From Legionellaceae bacterium (GTDB lineage: Bacteria > Pseudomonadota > Gammaproteobacteria > Legionellales > Legionellaceae), in contig JAHFRX010000004.1 in NCBI GenBank assembly GCA_023266075.1, positions 1 to 22,904 on the forward strand: 22,904 nucleotides of DNA. Reading direction: 5' to 3'. The notes beneath the pieces are model-generated. The model was not told where the DNA came from, did not search any database, and saw only the letters and a program-made list of their open reading frames with translations. Shown here piece by piece: positions 7,504 to 15,176 of the stretch. Within the stretch, counting starts at the first letter, position 1. Every line of letters begins with the position of its first letter. Made by a program: the position numbers and the translations under genes.

Positions 7504-10500
7504 TCAGTATCTGTGAGACTCACCACGAGGAGGACTCTGAAACTCATCAGGAGAATGGATGGGCTCAAGACACTTTTTCCATAATTCTTCAATGGCGCCA
7601 TGGATTTTATGCCATTGTTTGCGCTGCTCAGCATTTGGGCCTTTCTCAAACAATCGCATCTCTGCTGGTTGAGAAAAGATTAAACGCTGGAGGAGATTGA
7701 AAACCTGGAAAAACCAATTCAGCACAGGGCGAATAAGACTGAATAAAAACATATCCTGTCTAAACTCCTCTGCAACTTTATCGATAGCCTTTTTCGACGC
7801 GATACAAAAAATAGAAAGACTTTGTTGGTAGTCGCTTTCAGGAGGTAGTTTGCTTACTTTATCCCACTCTTCTAACAATGTATTCACCAATACGCTCAAA
7901 GACGCTTGATGATGAGGTGCCAGATCAGGATAATTCTGTAGATTTAATAGCAAATCCATCGCTCCCAATAAAGACGCTAGAGTGAGCGGAATAGGAAAAG
8001 GTTCATCTAAAGATCTCATTCCTTCTTCTAAATCATCACAGCTTTCTGATATTTCAGACAGATGATCATCGTGATTCGGTCCATTGTAAATTATCATAGC
8101 CCCAGGCCCGATAGATGAAACAGGCTCATCTTTTAAAAAGCTATCGACGACACCGACTAGAACAGCACTATTATTTGACTTATAAATAGCAGCATCCCAA
8201 TCTTTTACTGGCCCCGAAACATATCCGGTCTTATAGAGCGCATTGCGCGCATACATAGGATATTTAGCATTCTCGGCCGAAATACCTCTTCTCTTTAATT
8301 CATCTTCTGGAATTTTACTCGTCATGTATGTTAGATAGTCACGAAATAGCGCGCTAATCGCGTCGCGATTAACGGGTGAGCTCGCGATACCACTGGCTCT
8401 ACTTCGAAGCTCATCTTTTATTTTCCTATCGTCTTCTGTAGGATTGTTGAAAATTGATCCAGAAAACGCTTTTCCATTGCCTATCTCGCTGAGTAAATCA
8501 ACGCCTATCTCTTTCCAGAAAGGATTTAAAATTTGTGATTCATGCGTTGAGGCTACAGAAGAAGCATCATCCTCGGTTTCCGATAAACTAGATGCGTCAT
8601 AAGGGACCGATAAAGTGTAAAACAATCGCTCATACGTTGCTCGATGCCGATGCTTTGTAACGCGATCAATTTCATCCTGCCGCTTAGCACTTATTTCTGT
8701 AAACAGAGAGTGTTTCAGATGACCACCCCCATCATCTATATAAGGGATTCTTAATGTCGCAATTAATGCCCGTGTCTCTTCAGTGGCTGATCCCAAATCC
8801 TCTATATCCATTAACTCATTGGCATAAAAAAATTTATCATGATACACGATGTAGGAGGGTGTGTTGCCTAACAATTCCTTTAACCACTCATGAGACATCT
8901 CCAAAGGGTTAGCATCTATATGAATAATCCCACAAGGATATTGAGTGGTCACCAGTTTATTCGCTGGAGGCCATAATCCACACGAAGGTATATTTTGCAT
9001 GTCCTGCTTTTTACCGGTAGATGCCCACATATAAGCAGAAACATAGTCATCTAAAGTCATTGAACATTGACTCGCCCAAGTATTCAGCTCAGCTGTAACC
9101 TCAGCAGGGATACAAACAGGATCCGCTGCTATTTTGGTAATCAGCTCACTTTGGATATAACAACCATCAGTTATTGCCTTGTGGATGGTTTGTTTAAATA
9201 ATTGATTTTCCATTTCCACTAAGACTGCACCAAATTGATGTACGGATTCTTTTTCTGCGTGGTTAAAAAAGACATTCCCTGATGCAGTAATGACGAATGG
9301 TCGCCGTGGGTTGATAGTGCTTTGAATTTCTCGCAGTCTAGCGATTTCTGAACGTAATAATCGGCATTCAGATTCAAGATCTTCATCCCCCAAAAGAACT
9401 TCTCTCTTACTGATGACGTCGCCTAAGTCTTGCTTAAGCGCTTCTTTTTTTTCCTCTAGTGATTTATAGTGTACTCTCTCCGCTACCTCACGGAAAGATC
9501 GTCGGAGTTTGCTAATCTCAACCAGCTGCCGTAACACACGACGCCATACTTCTTTAGGGTCTTTAGGGTCTTTAGGGTCTTTAGGGTCTTTAGGGTCTTT
9601 TTCTTCTTCTTTTTTCGTGATTTTCTCTAGTTTGTCTCTTATCCGCTCTGCTTGAGATTTATTTTTTTCATACGCGCCCATTCTATTCATATAAGAAACA
9701 ATTGTACGTTTTGCTTCTTTCTGTCCTTCATCACCCAAAAATGATGGGTTAGTTATCCGCTTAATAACTCGTGTTCCTTGGCTTGAGTTTGAAATACTTA
9801 TTTCTCCGTAATATTCTTTTTCTTCTGGACTCATCCCATCTAGAATGTCTTTAACTTCAGTACCTGTGGTGCGTGAGACCATGCTGATGAGTTCTTCGAT
9901 ATCCGAAACAATAGAGAGGCCTGAATAGGATGGATCGCCCGTTTCAAATCTTTGTCGAATACGAGAAAAAATATCATCGAACCCTCTTGGAAATGCAAGA
10001 TCAAGCTCAGTCAGATAATTTTCTAAATAGTTGAGAATAAAGCGTGGATGCACATGCGTACGAATATCTATCACCGCATCACTTGTGAGAATATCTCCTG
10101 GGTGAACTTTATGGCTCGATGAACCGCCGGCACCATAACTTTTCACACTTAACGGAGCATCTTTGACGATGACGCCAGTATTATATAACGCTCCCATGAT
10201 CAGATTGCTTTCATGGAGCAATAAATCACCATTTAATCCCATATTCAATTGTTGATGGACAATCGTTTTGATTTTAGTTATCTTTCCGGACTTAGGTCCT
10301 CCCATAACACCAAAACAGACGGTATGCTCATCTGTTGCTTTTACTTTTTCATCGCCTTGAGAGAAGACAATATTGGGTAATCTTCTCTCATTTACTTGCT
10401 CAGCAAGGCTCAGGACAGTCCCTTGCAACTCTCCCCCATTCACTCTATCTGAGACACAATCCCATGTCTTTGATGGAGAAAAATCGTCAATACTGAATTC

Positions 10501-10668
10501 AAGCAGCTTGTCGGAAGATTCGCCTTTAGGCAATCTAAAAATAACCAGCATGCCTTCGCCTGGATTCAGCTCATTTAAGGCAGAAAAAATGACAGGCCTT
10601 GTTTCTTCATCCATAACGCCAGAAATGTAAATAACGCCATCTGAGACTGGTTCATTTCTGATTCTCAT
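7504..10668 (-). CDS. Giant 1,054-residue protein of unknown function, effector-like
   Basis: I recognise no family for the whole protein. Visible parts are: an N-terminal globular region; a P-loop-like FGVMGGPKSGKITK at about 120-133 in which the usual Ser/Thr after GK is Ile; a following segment (about 135-300) that could be a kinase-like fold; a basic and acidic helical region (about 325-455, probably coiled coil) containing five KDP repeats at about 357-373; a middle domain (about 465-690); an acidic Ser-rich linker (about 705-725); a further domain (about 730-1000) with a hydrophobic stretch near FLFSLIRPVLNWFFQVFNLL; and a polar C-terminus. The ATG at 10668 has AGGTGG about 8 nt upstream and was preferred over GTG 10680. 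There is no signal peptide. Size, modularity and isolation fit a type IV-secreted effector, but no secretion signal can be proven. Confidence 0.6.
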   Translation of the reverse strand: MRIRNEPVSDGVIYISGVMDEETRPVIFSALNELNPGEGMLVIFRLPKGESSDKLLEFSIDDFSPSKTWDCVSDRVNGGELQGTVLSLAEQVNERRLPNIVFSQGDEKVKATDEHTVCFGVMGGPKSGKITKIKTIVHQQLNMGLNGDLLLHESNLIMGALYNTGVIVKDAPLSVKSYGAGGSSSHKVHPGDILTSDAVIDIRTHVHPRFILNYLENYLTELDLAFPRGFDDIFSRIRQRFETGDPSYSGLSIVSDIEELISMVSRTTGTEVKDILDGMSPEEKEYYGEISISNSSQGTRVIKRITNPSFLGDEGQKEAKRTIVSYMNRMGAYEKNKSQAERIRDKLEKITKKEEEKDPKDPKDPKDPKDPKEVWRRVLRQLVEISKLRRSFREVAERVHYKSLEEKKEALKQDLGDVISKREVLLGDEDLESECRLLRSEIARLREIQSTINPRRPFVITASGNVFFNHAEKESVHQFGAVLVEMENQLFKQTIHKAITDGCYIQSELITKIAADPVCIPAEVTAELNTWASQCSMTLDDYVSAYMWASTGKKQDMQNIPSCGLWPPANKLVTTQYPCGIIHIDANPLEMSHEWLKELLGNTPSYIVYHDKFFYANELMDIEDLGSATEETRALIATLRIPYIDDGGGHLKHSLFTEISAKRQDEIDRVTKHRHRATYERLFYTLSVPYDASSLSETEDDASSVASTHESQILNPFWKEIGVDLLSEIGNGKAFSGSIFNNPTEDDRKIKDELRSRASGIASSPVNRDAISALFRDYLTYMTSKIPEDELKRRGISAENAKYPMYARNALYKTGYVSGPVKDWDAAIYKSNNSAVLVGVVDSFLKDEPVSSIGPGAMIIYNGPNHDDHLSEISESCDDLEEGMRSLDEPFPIPLTLASLLGAMDLLLNLQNYPDLAPHHQASLSVLVNTLLEEWDKVSKLPPESDYQQSLSIFCIASKKAIDKVAEEFRQDMFLFSLIRPVLNWFFQVFNLLQRLIFSQPAEMRLFEKGPNAEQRKQWHKIHGAIEELWKKCLEPIHSPDEFQSPPRGESHRY
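9551..9600 (-). repeat. 9-bp tandem repeat encoding KDP
   Basis: The unit TCTTTAGGG (plus strand) is repeated five times without change from 9551 to 9595, followed by five bases of a sixth copy. On the coding strand it encodes Lys-Asp-Pro repeats within the helical part of the giant protein. Because the unit is a multiple of three, copy-number change by slippage would alter linker length without breaking the frame. The perfect identity of the copies suggests recent expansion. Confidence 0.95.
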
Positions 10669-10704
10669 AAAAAAAACCACCTTGTATTTAAATTAAATAT
10701 TAAG

Positions 10705-10710
10705 ATTATA
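10705..10710 (-). promoter_or_regulatory. Candidate -10 box of the giant protein gene
   Basis: The minus strand reads TATAAT here, about 37 nt upstream of the start codon. Nothing close to TTGACA lies at 16-18 nt further up; the nearest is TTGATC at 13 nt. The region is AT-rich, so chance matches are likely. Confidence 0.3.
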
Positions 10711-10773
10711 TATTGTTATTGTTGATCAAATAATATGATATTTCAAGTTTTTATTGTCAAGATTCTCGTATAT

Positions 10774-10827
10774 CACACCGGGTAAAACCTAGAATACCGT
10801 GTGTTTAATCCAATCTGCTGATATAAT
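10774..10827 (+). promoter_or_regulatory. Extended -10 promoter with inverted repeat upstream of csaA-like gene
   Basis: TGATATAAT at 10819-10827 is an exact extended -10 element 28 nt before the ATG at 10855; no good -35 is present, as is common with extended -10 promoters. Just upstream, CACACCGGGTA (10774-10784) and TACCGTGTG (10795-10803) form an imperfect inverted repeat (two extra bases in the left arm) that abuts the -35 position. That is where an operator or activator site could lie. The promoter call is fair; the operator is a guess. Confidence 0.45.
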
Positions 10828-10854
10828 AACCCAAAAATAGCATCAAATTTCACT

Positions 10855-11190
10855 ATGCCAATCTCTTACAATGACTTTGAAAAAGTTGATTTACGATCTG
10901 GAACCATTACCCATGCCGAGCCCTTTCCTCGTGCAAAAAAACCTGCTTACAAAATCTGGGCAGATTTTGGTCCGGAAATTGGTATTTTACAAACATCAGC
11001 ACAGGTAACAGCGCACTATACACCGGAGTTGTTGATAGGCCGATCTATTATCGGTTGCGTTAATTTAGGCGAAAAAAATATCGCAGGATTCGTATCACAA
11101 TTTCTATTGGTCGGTTTTTCAGACGACAATGGTGCAATTTGTCTCATCACTGTTGATCCAGAAGTCCCTAACGGTAAAAAGTTGCATTGA
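10855..11190 (+). CDS. csaA: CsaA-like tRNA-binding domain protein
   Basis: This 111-residue protein matches the small stand-alone OB-fold tRNA-binding family (CsaA/YgjH-type). Recognisable parts are an N-terminal FEKVDLRSGTI motif, the central IGRSIIGCVNLGEKNIAGF, and the terminal VPNGKKLH. CsaA binds tRNA and has been described as an export-related chaperone. Its length equals that of typical family members and the start at 10855 is conserved in position. No clear Shine-Dalgarno is visible before the ATG. It is followed at 43 nt by a tRNA-Phe-like fragment. Confidence 0.8.
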   Translation: MPISYNDFEKVDLRSGTITHAEPFPRAKKPAYKIWADFGPEIGILQTSAQVTAHYTPELLIGRSIIGCVNLGEKNIAGFVSQFLLVGFSDDNGAICLITVDPEVPNGKKLH

Positions 11191-11230
11191 TTTTATGATA
11201 CAATGAGGGTGTTAAAATATAGGCGTCGTA

Positions 11231-11275
11231 CCGAAAATCCTTGTATCGCTGGTTCGATTCTAACGCTGACCACCA
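11231..11275 (+). pseudogene. Decayed 3' half of a tRNA-Phe gene (possible attachment site)
   Basis: Aligned without gaps to the 3' 45 nt of E. coli tRNA-Phe as I recall it, about 31 of 45 positions match. The matches include the anticodon GAA with the following AAATCC, the T-loop region TGGTTCGATTC, and a terminal CACCA at exactly the right spacing. The 5' half is absent: nothing in 11200-11230 resembles the D-arm or acceptor strand. The T-stem no longer pairs, so the copy is not a working tRNA. tRNA 3' halves are typical leftovers of site-specific integration. The rest of the 11191-11352 gap shows only the grxC ribosome binding site. Confidence 0.5.
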
Positions 11276-11352
11276 TGTTTAACAAATACTGTACGATGGA
11301 ACTCATCAAACACATCGTGCTCTAAAGAACCGTCAACATCGAGGAGCCACCT

Positions 11353-11610
11353 GTGACATCCAATATCATTATTTATAGCACGTCATCTTGCCCCTACTGT
11401 GTGCGTGCCAAAGAATTGTTAAAACGTAAAGGCGTAAGTTTCACTGAAATTTTAGTCGATGAAGATGATAAAAAACGAGACGAAATGATCGCAAAAACAA
11501 ACCTATATACAGTCCCTCAGATTTTTATTAATGATCAGCATATTGGTGGTTGTGATGATTTATACGCGTTAGAGCGAGAAGGAAAATTAACTGAACTGTT
11601 AAACTGCTGA
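11353..11610 (+). CDS. grxC: Glutaredoxin 3
   Basis: This 85-residue dithiol glutaredoxin has the active site Cys13-Pro-Tyr-Cys16, the cis-proline motif TVPQIFI at about 53-59, and the glutathione-binding GGCDDL at 65-70. It reduces protein disulfides and mixed disulfides with glutathione in the cytoplasm. Length and motifs match GrxC. The start is a GTG at 11353, with GAGGAG 6 nt upstream. It is the first clearly housekeeping gene after the tRNA-like fragment. Confidence 0.93.
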   Translation: MTSNIIIYSTSSCPYCVRAKELLKRKGVSFTEILVDEDDKKRDEMIAKTNLYTVPQIFINDQHIGGCDDLYALEREGKLTELLNC

Positions 11611-11657
11611 AGCATCATTATTGCGTATAATATCCACGGTACTTCGAGCCAAGCGAC

Positions 11658-12341
11658 TCATAAACACCAATCGATGACATCTTTTCCCATTTTTCTTAAC
11701 AAAGTATTGGTGAATGAAAAATGCTTGCATCCTAAAAATCCGCGATGAGCAGATAAAGGCGACGGGTGTGTCGTGCTTAAAATAAAATGACGTGTCGTGT
11801 CGATCATACTACTTTTACGTTTCGCAGGAGCGCCCCACAATAAAAAAATAACACCCTCTTTCTCATCATTGATAATTTTAATGACTTTATCGGTGAATTT
11901 TTCCCAACCAATGTTGGCATGTGACTGTGGTTTCCCCGCTTCAACAGTCAGCGATGAATTTAATAGCAACACACCTTGTTTAGCCCATTTTTCCAAACAA
12001 CCATGCTGAGGGAAAGGCATGTTAAGATCGTTGTGTAACTCTTTGAATATATTTTTTAAAGAAGGCGGCTTCGGAATACCAGGACGCACGGAGAAACTTA
12101 AACCATGTGCTTGGCTGGGGCCATGATATGGATCTTGACCAATAATAACCACCTTAACTTGATCAAATGGCGTAAATTTTAAGGCATTGAAAACATCTGA
12201 ATTTTCAGGATAAATCATTTTTCCCGCAACACGTTCTTGTTGCACATAGGCTAAGATCGCTTGGAAATACGGTTGTTGTTTTTCCCCTTTTAATACCGTT
12301 TCCCACGTTTTCACTGTGGAGTCTGTCAGCAACGCTTCCAT
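11658..12341 (-). CDS. ung: Uracil-DNA glycosylase
   Basis: This 227-residue family-1 UDG removes uracil from DNA in base excision repair. The water-activating motif GQDPYHG lies at 68-74 (Asp70), the uracil-binding GVLLLNSSLTV in the middle, and the catalytic HPSPLSAHRGF from His192. The frame extends upstream to 12539 without homology. The ATG at 12341 gives the usual family length, although no strong Shine-Dalgarno is seen. It converges with grxC and diverges from the barrel protein gene. Confidence 0.93.
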   Translation of the reverse strand: MEALLTDSTVKTWETVLKGEKQQPYFQAILAYVQQERVAGKMIYPENSDVFNALKFTPFDQVKVVIIGQDPYHGPSQAHGLSFSVRPGIPKPPSLKNIFKELHNDLNMPFPQHGCLEKWAKQGVLLLNSSLTVEAGKPQSHANIGWEKFTDKVIKIINDEKEGVIFLLWGAPAKRKSSMIDTTRHFILSTTHPSPLSAHRGFLGCKHFSFTNTLLRKMGKDVIDWCL

Positions 12342-12511
12342 TTTGTCTATTTTGAATAAATACTTTCGAATGAGTTTACTGTAGAATTGTTGGTGTATCA
12401 AATATTGACGATGTAAACCAAGAAAAATGATCACTACACAATTATAAAAGTCTAGGTGAATAGTCTCGATTAATGTAAAATTAGGACCTCGTTTAAAAAT
12501 AAAGTGTAGAA

Positions 12512-13258
12512 ATGAAAAATAATAACCTGACTCAAACACTCTTAAGCTTACTCATCCTCTCCGTGGGATATTCGCCATCTTTCGCAGGTAACATGGGTAT
12601 TCAGGACATCAATCTCCCGTCATGGAGAAATCTTTATTTAGGTGGACAATTGGGCGGCGCATGGAGCCGTCAAAGTTGGCAGTATACTAATCTCAATTAT
12701 TTTAATACGTTAGGTGCAGAGCTTTTAGGTACACGATTTGCTTTTGATGCAAGTAACCTCATGGGTGGTGGATACGCAGGATTCAATTTTCAAACAACTT
12801 CTCCTTGGCTCGTTGGTGTTGAAGGCTCGCTCTCTGGCGCAAATTTAAATAAAACACAAGCCAGCCCATTTTACACCACTGATCGCTACACATCCAGTCT
12901 GAATGAGCTAGCCGCCGTTAAAGGTCGCTTAGGTTATGTCAATGGCGGTTGGCTGTCTTATGTCAGCGGTGGGGGCGCATTTGCAAACACCTCATTGACA
13001 CTTGCCGATAGTATCTACAATGTTTTATCCACGACCACACCTTGGAATTCCGGCTGGACACTGGGTGCTGGAGTAGATTATCGACTCACACAACACATTG
13101 CTGTTGGTTTTACTTATGACTATTCTGATATTTCATTTGACAGCCAAACAATGTCTTGCGCAGCATGTGGCACAGGATTAGGTAACGGTACACCCATGGC
13201 CAATGGTGACTTTGTCGTGCAATCCATTATGGCGCGCTTTAGCTACTTAATGGGTTAA
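12512..13258 (+). CDS. Outer-membrane beta-barrel protein (opacity/porin-like)
   Basis: This 248-residue protein has a Sec signal peptide (MKNNNLTQTLLSLLILSVG... with cleavage probably after SFA, about residue 25). Alternating amphipathic strands rich in Gly, aromatic and Thr/Ser residues follow. Typical barrel patterns are LYLGGQLGGAW, GGGYAGFNF, GVEGSLSG, AAVKGRLGYV, GWTLGAGVDYRL, AVGFTYDYSD and a final ARFSYL. The layout fits an eight-stranded opacity-type/OMP_b-brl protein, a group with many paralogues in Legionella and relatives. A CAAC motif lies in a late loop. The specific function is unknown. The leader between 12342 and 12511 shows no clear promoter. Confidence 0.75.
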   Translation: MKNNNLTQTLLSLLILSVGYSPSFAGNMGIQDINLPSWRNLYLGGQLGGAWSRQSWQYTNLNYFNTLGAELLGTRFAFDASNLMGGGYAGFNFQTTSPWLVGVEGSLSGANLNKTQASPFYTTDRYTSSLNELAAVKGRLGYVNGGWLSYVSGGGAFANTSLTLADSIYNVLSTTTPWNSGWTLGAGVDYRLTQHIAVGFTYDYSDISFDSQTMSCAACGTGLGNGTPMANGDFVVQSIMARFSYLMG

Positions 13259-13286
13259 AAAACGCGGTTTTTAGATAGGTAAACCG
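13257..13286 (-). terminator. Probable intrinsic terminator of the fumarylacetoacetase gene
   Basis: On the minus strand a stem CGGTTT/AAACCG (13281-13286 with 13265-13270) with a 10-nt loop is followed by CG and six T residues (13262-13257). It lies directly after the stop at 13290 and overlaps the stop codon of the converging barrel gene. The stem is short and only half GC. Confidence 0.5.
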
Positions 13287-13289
13287 ATC

Positions 13290-14549
13290 CTAACCACTGA
13301 CAACAACACCCACTAACTCACCAAAACCAACACGGTGTGAACCCACTTGACACAGGCCACTCATGATCACGGTATCACCATCCCGTAAGAAAGAACGTGT
13401 TTCACCATTCGCTAATTCAATCGGATTTGTTCCATTAAACGCTATCTCAAGTAAACTCCCCCAATTGTGTCGTGACGGTCCACTAATGGTTCCCGTGCCC
13501 AATAAATCGCCTGTTTTCATAATGCAATGATTCACTGTATGGTGAGCAAGCATCTGATCCATACTCCAATAAAGCTCTTTCGCATTTGTTTCACACAACA
13601 ACGTGCGTGATGAAGAGCCCTCAGGAATCAATTCAACTCTCAGCTGAATATCGGGTTGCAAAACTTCATGATATAAATAGTCGGCAGGTCTCGGGACTTG
13701 CGCTTCTCTCGGTGAAAATGCTTCGCGTATTGCCTGCATAGGCACAACCCAGGGGGAAATTGACGTTGCAAAGCTCTTCGACAAAAATGGACCCAATGGC
13801 TGATACTCAAATGCTTGAATGTCACGCGCACTCCAGTCATTCAATAAAACCATACCAAATAAATGATGTGGCGCTTCGTGCACAGAAATCGAATGCCCAT
13901 CTGGATTTCCAACGCCCACAAAAATACCCATCTCTAACTCAAAATCAAGCTTTTCTGTGAACGAAAAAACAGGATTGTCTTGATTGGAAACTTGTCTTAA
14001 TCCCATTGGACGTCTTACAGATGTTCCTGATACAAAAACGGTACTCGCGCGTCCATTGTACCCCACTGGAAGATGCTTCCAATTCGGTAAAAGTGCATTC
14101 GCATTGCCTCGAAACAAGCGACCAACATTGGTGGCATGCTGCTCTGAGGCATAAAAATCCGTAAACGCCTCGATTTTAAAAGGTAAATGCATGGTGATAT
14201 CACGTCTTTGTATCAATGCGCGTTGTAATAACGCATATTGCCCTTGCAATTCTTGGTTTTCAGCGCTCAACAGTGTCTGGATTCGTTTTCTAACCATCGC
14301 CCATAAAGCCGGACCATTTTCTGCAAAAATATTTAATGTTTTTTGATCAAAGTACCGTTGATTTTCATTCACTTTGAGTAAGCCTTCATTTTCAAGTAAA
14401 GTCAAATCAAGAACGGACTCACCGATGGCCACACCAATACGTGGTGTGGAATTTTGATATGAGAATACGCCATAAGGTAGATTATAAATTGAAAATAAAG
14501 ACTCGCCTGAACCTTCTACAAACGATGTTAACTGAATCTTAGCATCCAT
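13290..14549 (-). CDS. fahA: Fumarylacetoacetase
   Basis: This 419-residue enzyme catalyses the last step of tyrosine degradation, cleaving fumarylacetoacetate to fumarate and acetoacetate. Motifs agree with the animal and bacterial FAH family: DFYASEQHATNVG (Asp131 and the catalytic His138), the metal-binding pair in LDFELEMGIFVG (Glu204, Glu206), NDWSARDIQAFEYQPLGPF (Asp238), and KSFATSISPWVVP. The ATG at 14549 follows AGGGAG at 5 nt; a longer frame to 14573 adds eight residues. The ribosome binding site lies in one arm of a 9-bp hairpin. A small membrane protein gene precedes it on the same strand. Other tyrosine-pathway genes are not in the window. Confidence 0.93.
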   Translation of the reverse strand: MDAKIQLTSFVEGSGESLFSIYNLPYGVFSYQNSTPRIGVAIGESVLDLTLLENEGLLKVNENQRYFDQKTLNIFAENGPALWAMVRKRIQTLLSAENQELQGQYALLQRALIQRRDITMHLPFKIEAFTDFYASEQHATNVGRLFRGNANALLPNWKHLPVGYNGRASTVFVSGTSVRRPMGLRQVSNQDNPVFSFTEKLDFELEMGIFVGVGNPDGHSISVHEAPHHLFGMVLLNDWSARDIQAFEYQPLGPFLSKSFATSISPWVVPMQAIREAFSPREAQVPRPADYLYHEVLQPDIQLRVELIPEGSSSRTLLCETNAKELYWSMDQMLAHHTVNHCIMKTGDLLGTGTISGPSRHNWGSLLEIAFNGTNPIELANGETRSFLRDGDTVIMSGLCQVGSHRVGFGELVGVVVSG

Positions 14550-14550
14550 G

Positions 14551-14583
14551 TGCTCTCCCTGTGATTGCTTCATTGGGAGAGCA
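14551..14583 (-). promoter_or_regulatory. Leader hairpin covering the fahA ribosome binding site
   Basis: TGCTCTCCC (14551-14559) and GGGAGAGCA (14575-14583) are a perfect 9-bp inverted repeat with a 15-nt spacer. In the minus-strand transcript the 3' arm is GGGAGAGCA, ending 1 nt before the fahA ATG, and it contains the whole Shine-Dalgarno. The folded RNA would hide the ribosome binding site. The same repeat could instead be a DNA operator. The structure is certain; its role is inferred. Confidence 0.6.
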
Positions 14584-14611
14584 TCGTATCATGCAATATC
14601 TAGAAAGCCAA

Positions 14612-15022
14612 TCAAGGACGCATGAGTGCAAGAAATAAAAAAGTACCCCGTATCAAGAGTATCACACCTGACATCGCCATACAGAACAGCACAACATAAT
14701 ACATCTTACTCATACATACCTGACGTGTACATTTAAAGACCCACTCAGGATAAGCTATCAGCAATACATTGCATAATAAATAACACCAACACACAATCGT
14801 CACCAACACACGCGGTTGCATCACCCAAAGATTATGAATTAACACTAGAAAAATACTGATAAACAAACTCAATGAGCACGACAATAAGCTCGGATAACGT
14901 GGCTCTTGCACCATCAATTTTCGATAGTAGTTTTCTCTTGAGAGTAAAACAATGGACATAATAATAAAATATAATCCAAACACTTCTGCTAATAGATAAG
15001 AGTGCAACGGTGAATTTAACAT
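14612..15022 (-). CDS. Small four-helix membrane protein, unknown function
   Basis: This 136-residue protein has four hydrophobic segments: at about 8-25 (YLLAEVFGLYFIIMSIVLLS), 43-62, 70-90 (VLVTIVCWCYLLCNVLLIAY) and 108-130. Basic residues lie between them. The ATG at 15022 is preceded by GGAGAGG at 4-nt spacing, so the longer frame reaching 15124 is not needed. I recognise no family. It lies 62 nt upstream of fahA on the same strand, so the two may share a transcript, and it diverges from asnS. Confidence 0.6.
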   Translation of the reverse strand: MLNSPLHSYLLAEVFGLYFIIMSIVLLSRENYYRKLMVQEPRYPSLLSCSLSLFISIFLVLIHNLWVMQPRVLVTIVCWCYLLCNVLLIAYPEWVFKCTRQVCMSKMYYVVLFCMAMSGVILLIRGTFLFLALMRP

Positions 15023-15176
15023 ATTTCCTCTCCCTGAAATACGAAACAATACCAAAGCAACAACTAAACAGGACCTAAGGCTAAGGAATAACGCAGTTTG
15101 ACAATAAATGCAACTCCTTTTCACAGAACATGGTTTTAGTGTATCATCTCACCTCTTTGGATTGGAGTTTTTTTTG

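Noticed and set aside
7504..10668. The giant protein as a zeta-type toxin
   Set aside because: Only a P-loop-like motif supports this, and its key Ser/Thr is missing. I kept it as a hypothesis to test, not as an annotation.
10686..10704. Possible PmrA-like box (CTTAATATTTAATTTAAAT on the minus strand) before the giant protein gene
   Set aside because: The half-site spacing is off by one and the region is so AT-rich that such matches are expected. It also lies downstream of the candidate -10.
11658..12539. Longer ung reading frame starting at 12539
   Set aside because: The extra 66 residues are unlike any glycosylase N-terminus and overlap the barrel protein start. The ATG at 12341 gives the family length.
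15098..15103. Perfect TTGACA upstream of asnS
   Set aside because: No -10-like hexamer follows at 16-18 nt; the nearest (TATCAT at 15142) is 38 nt away.
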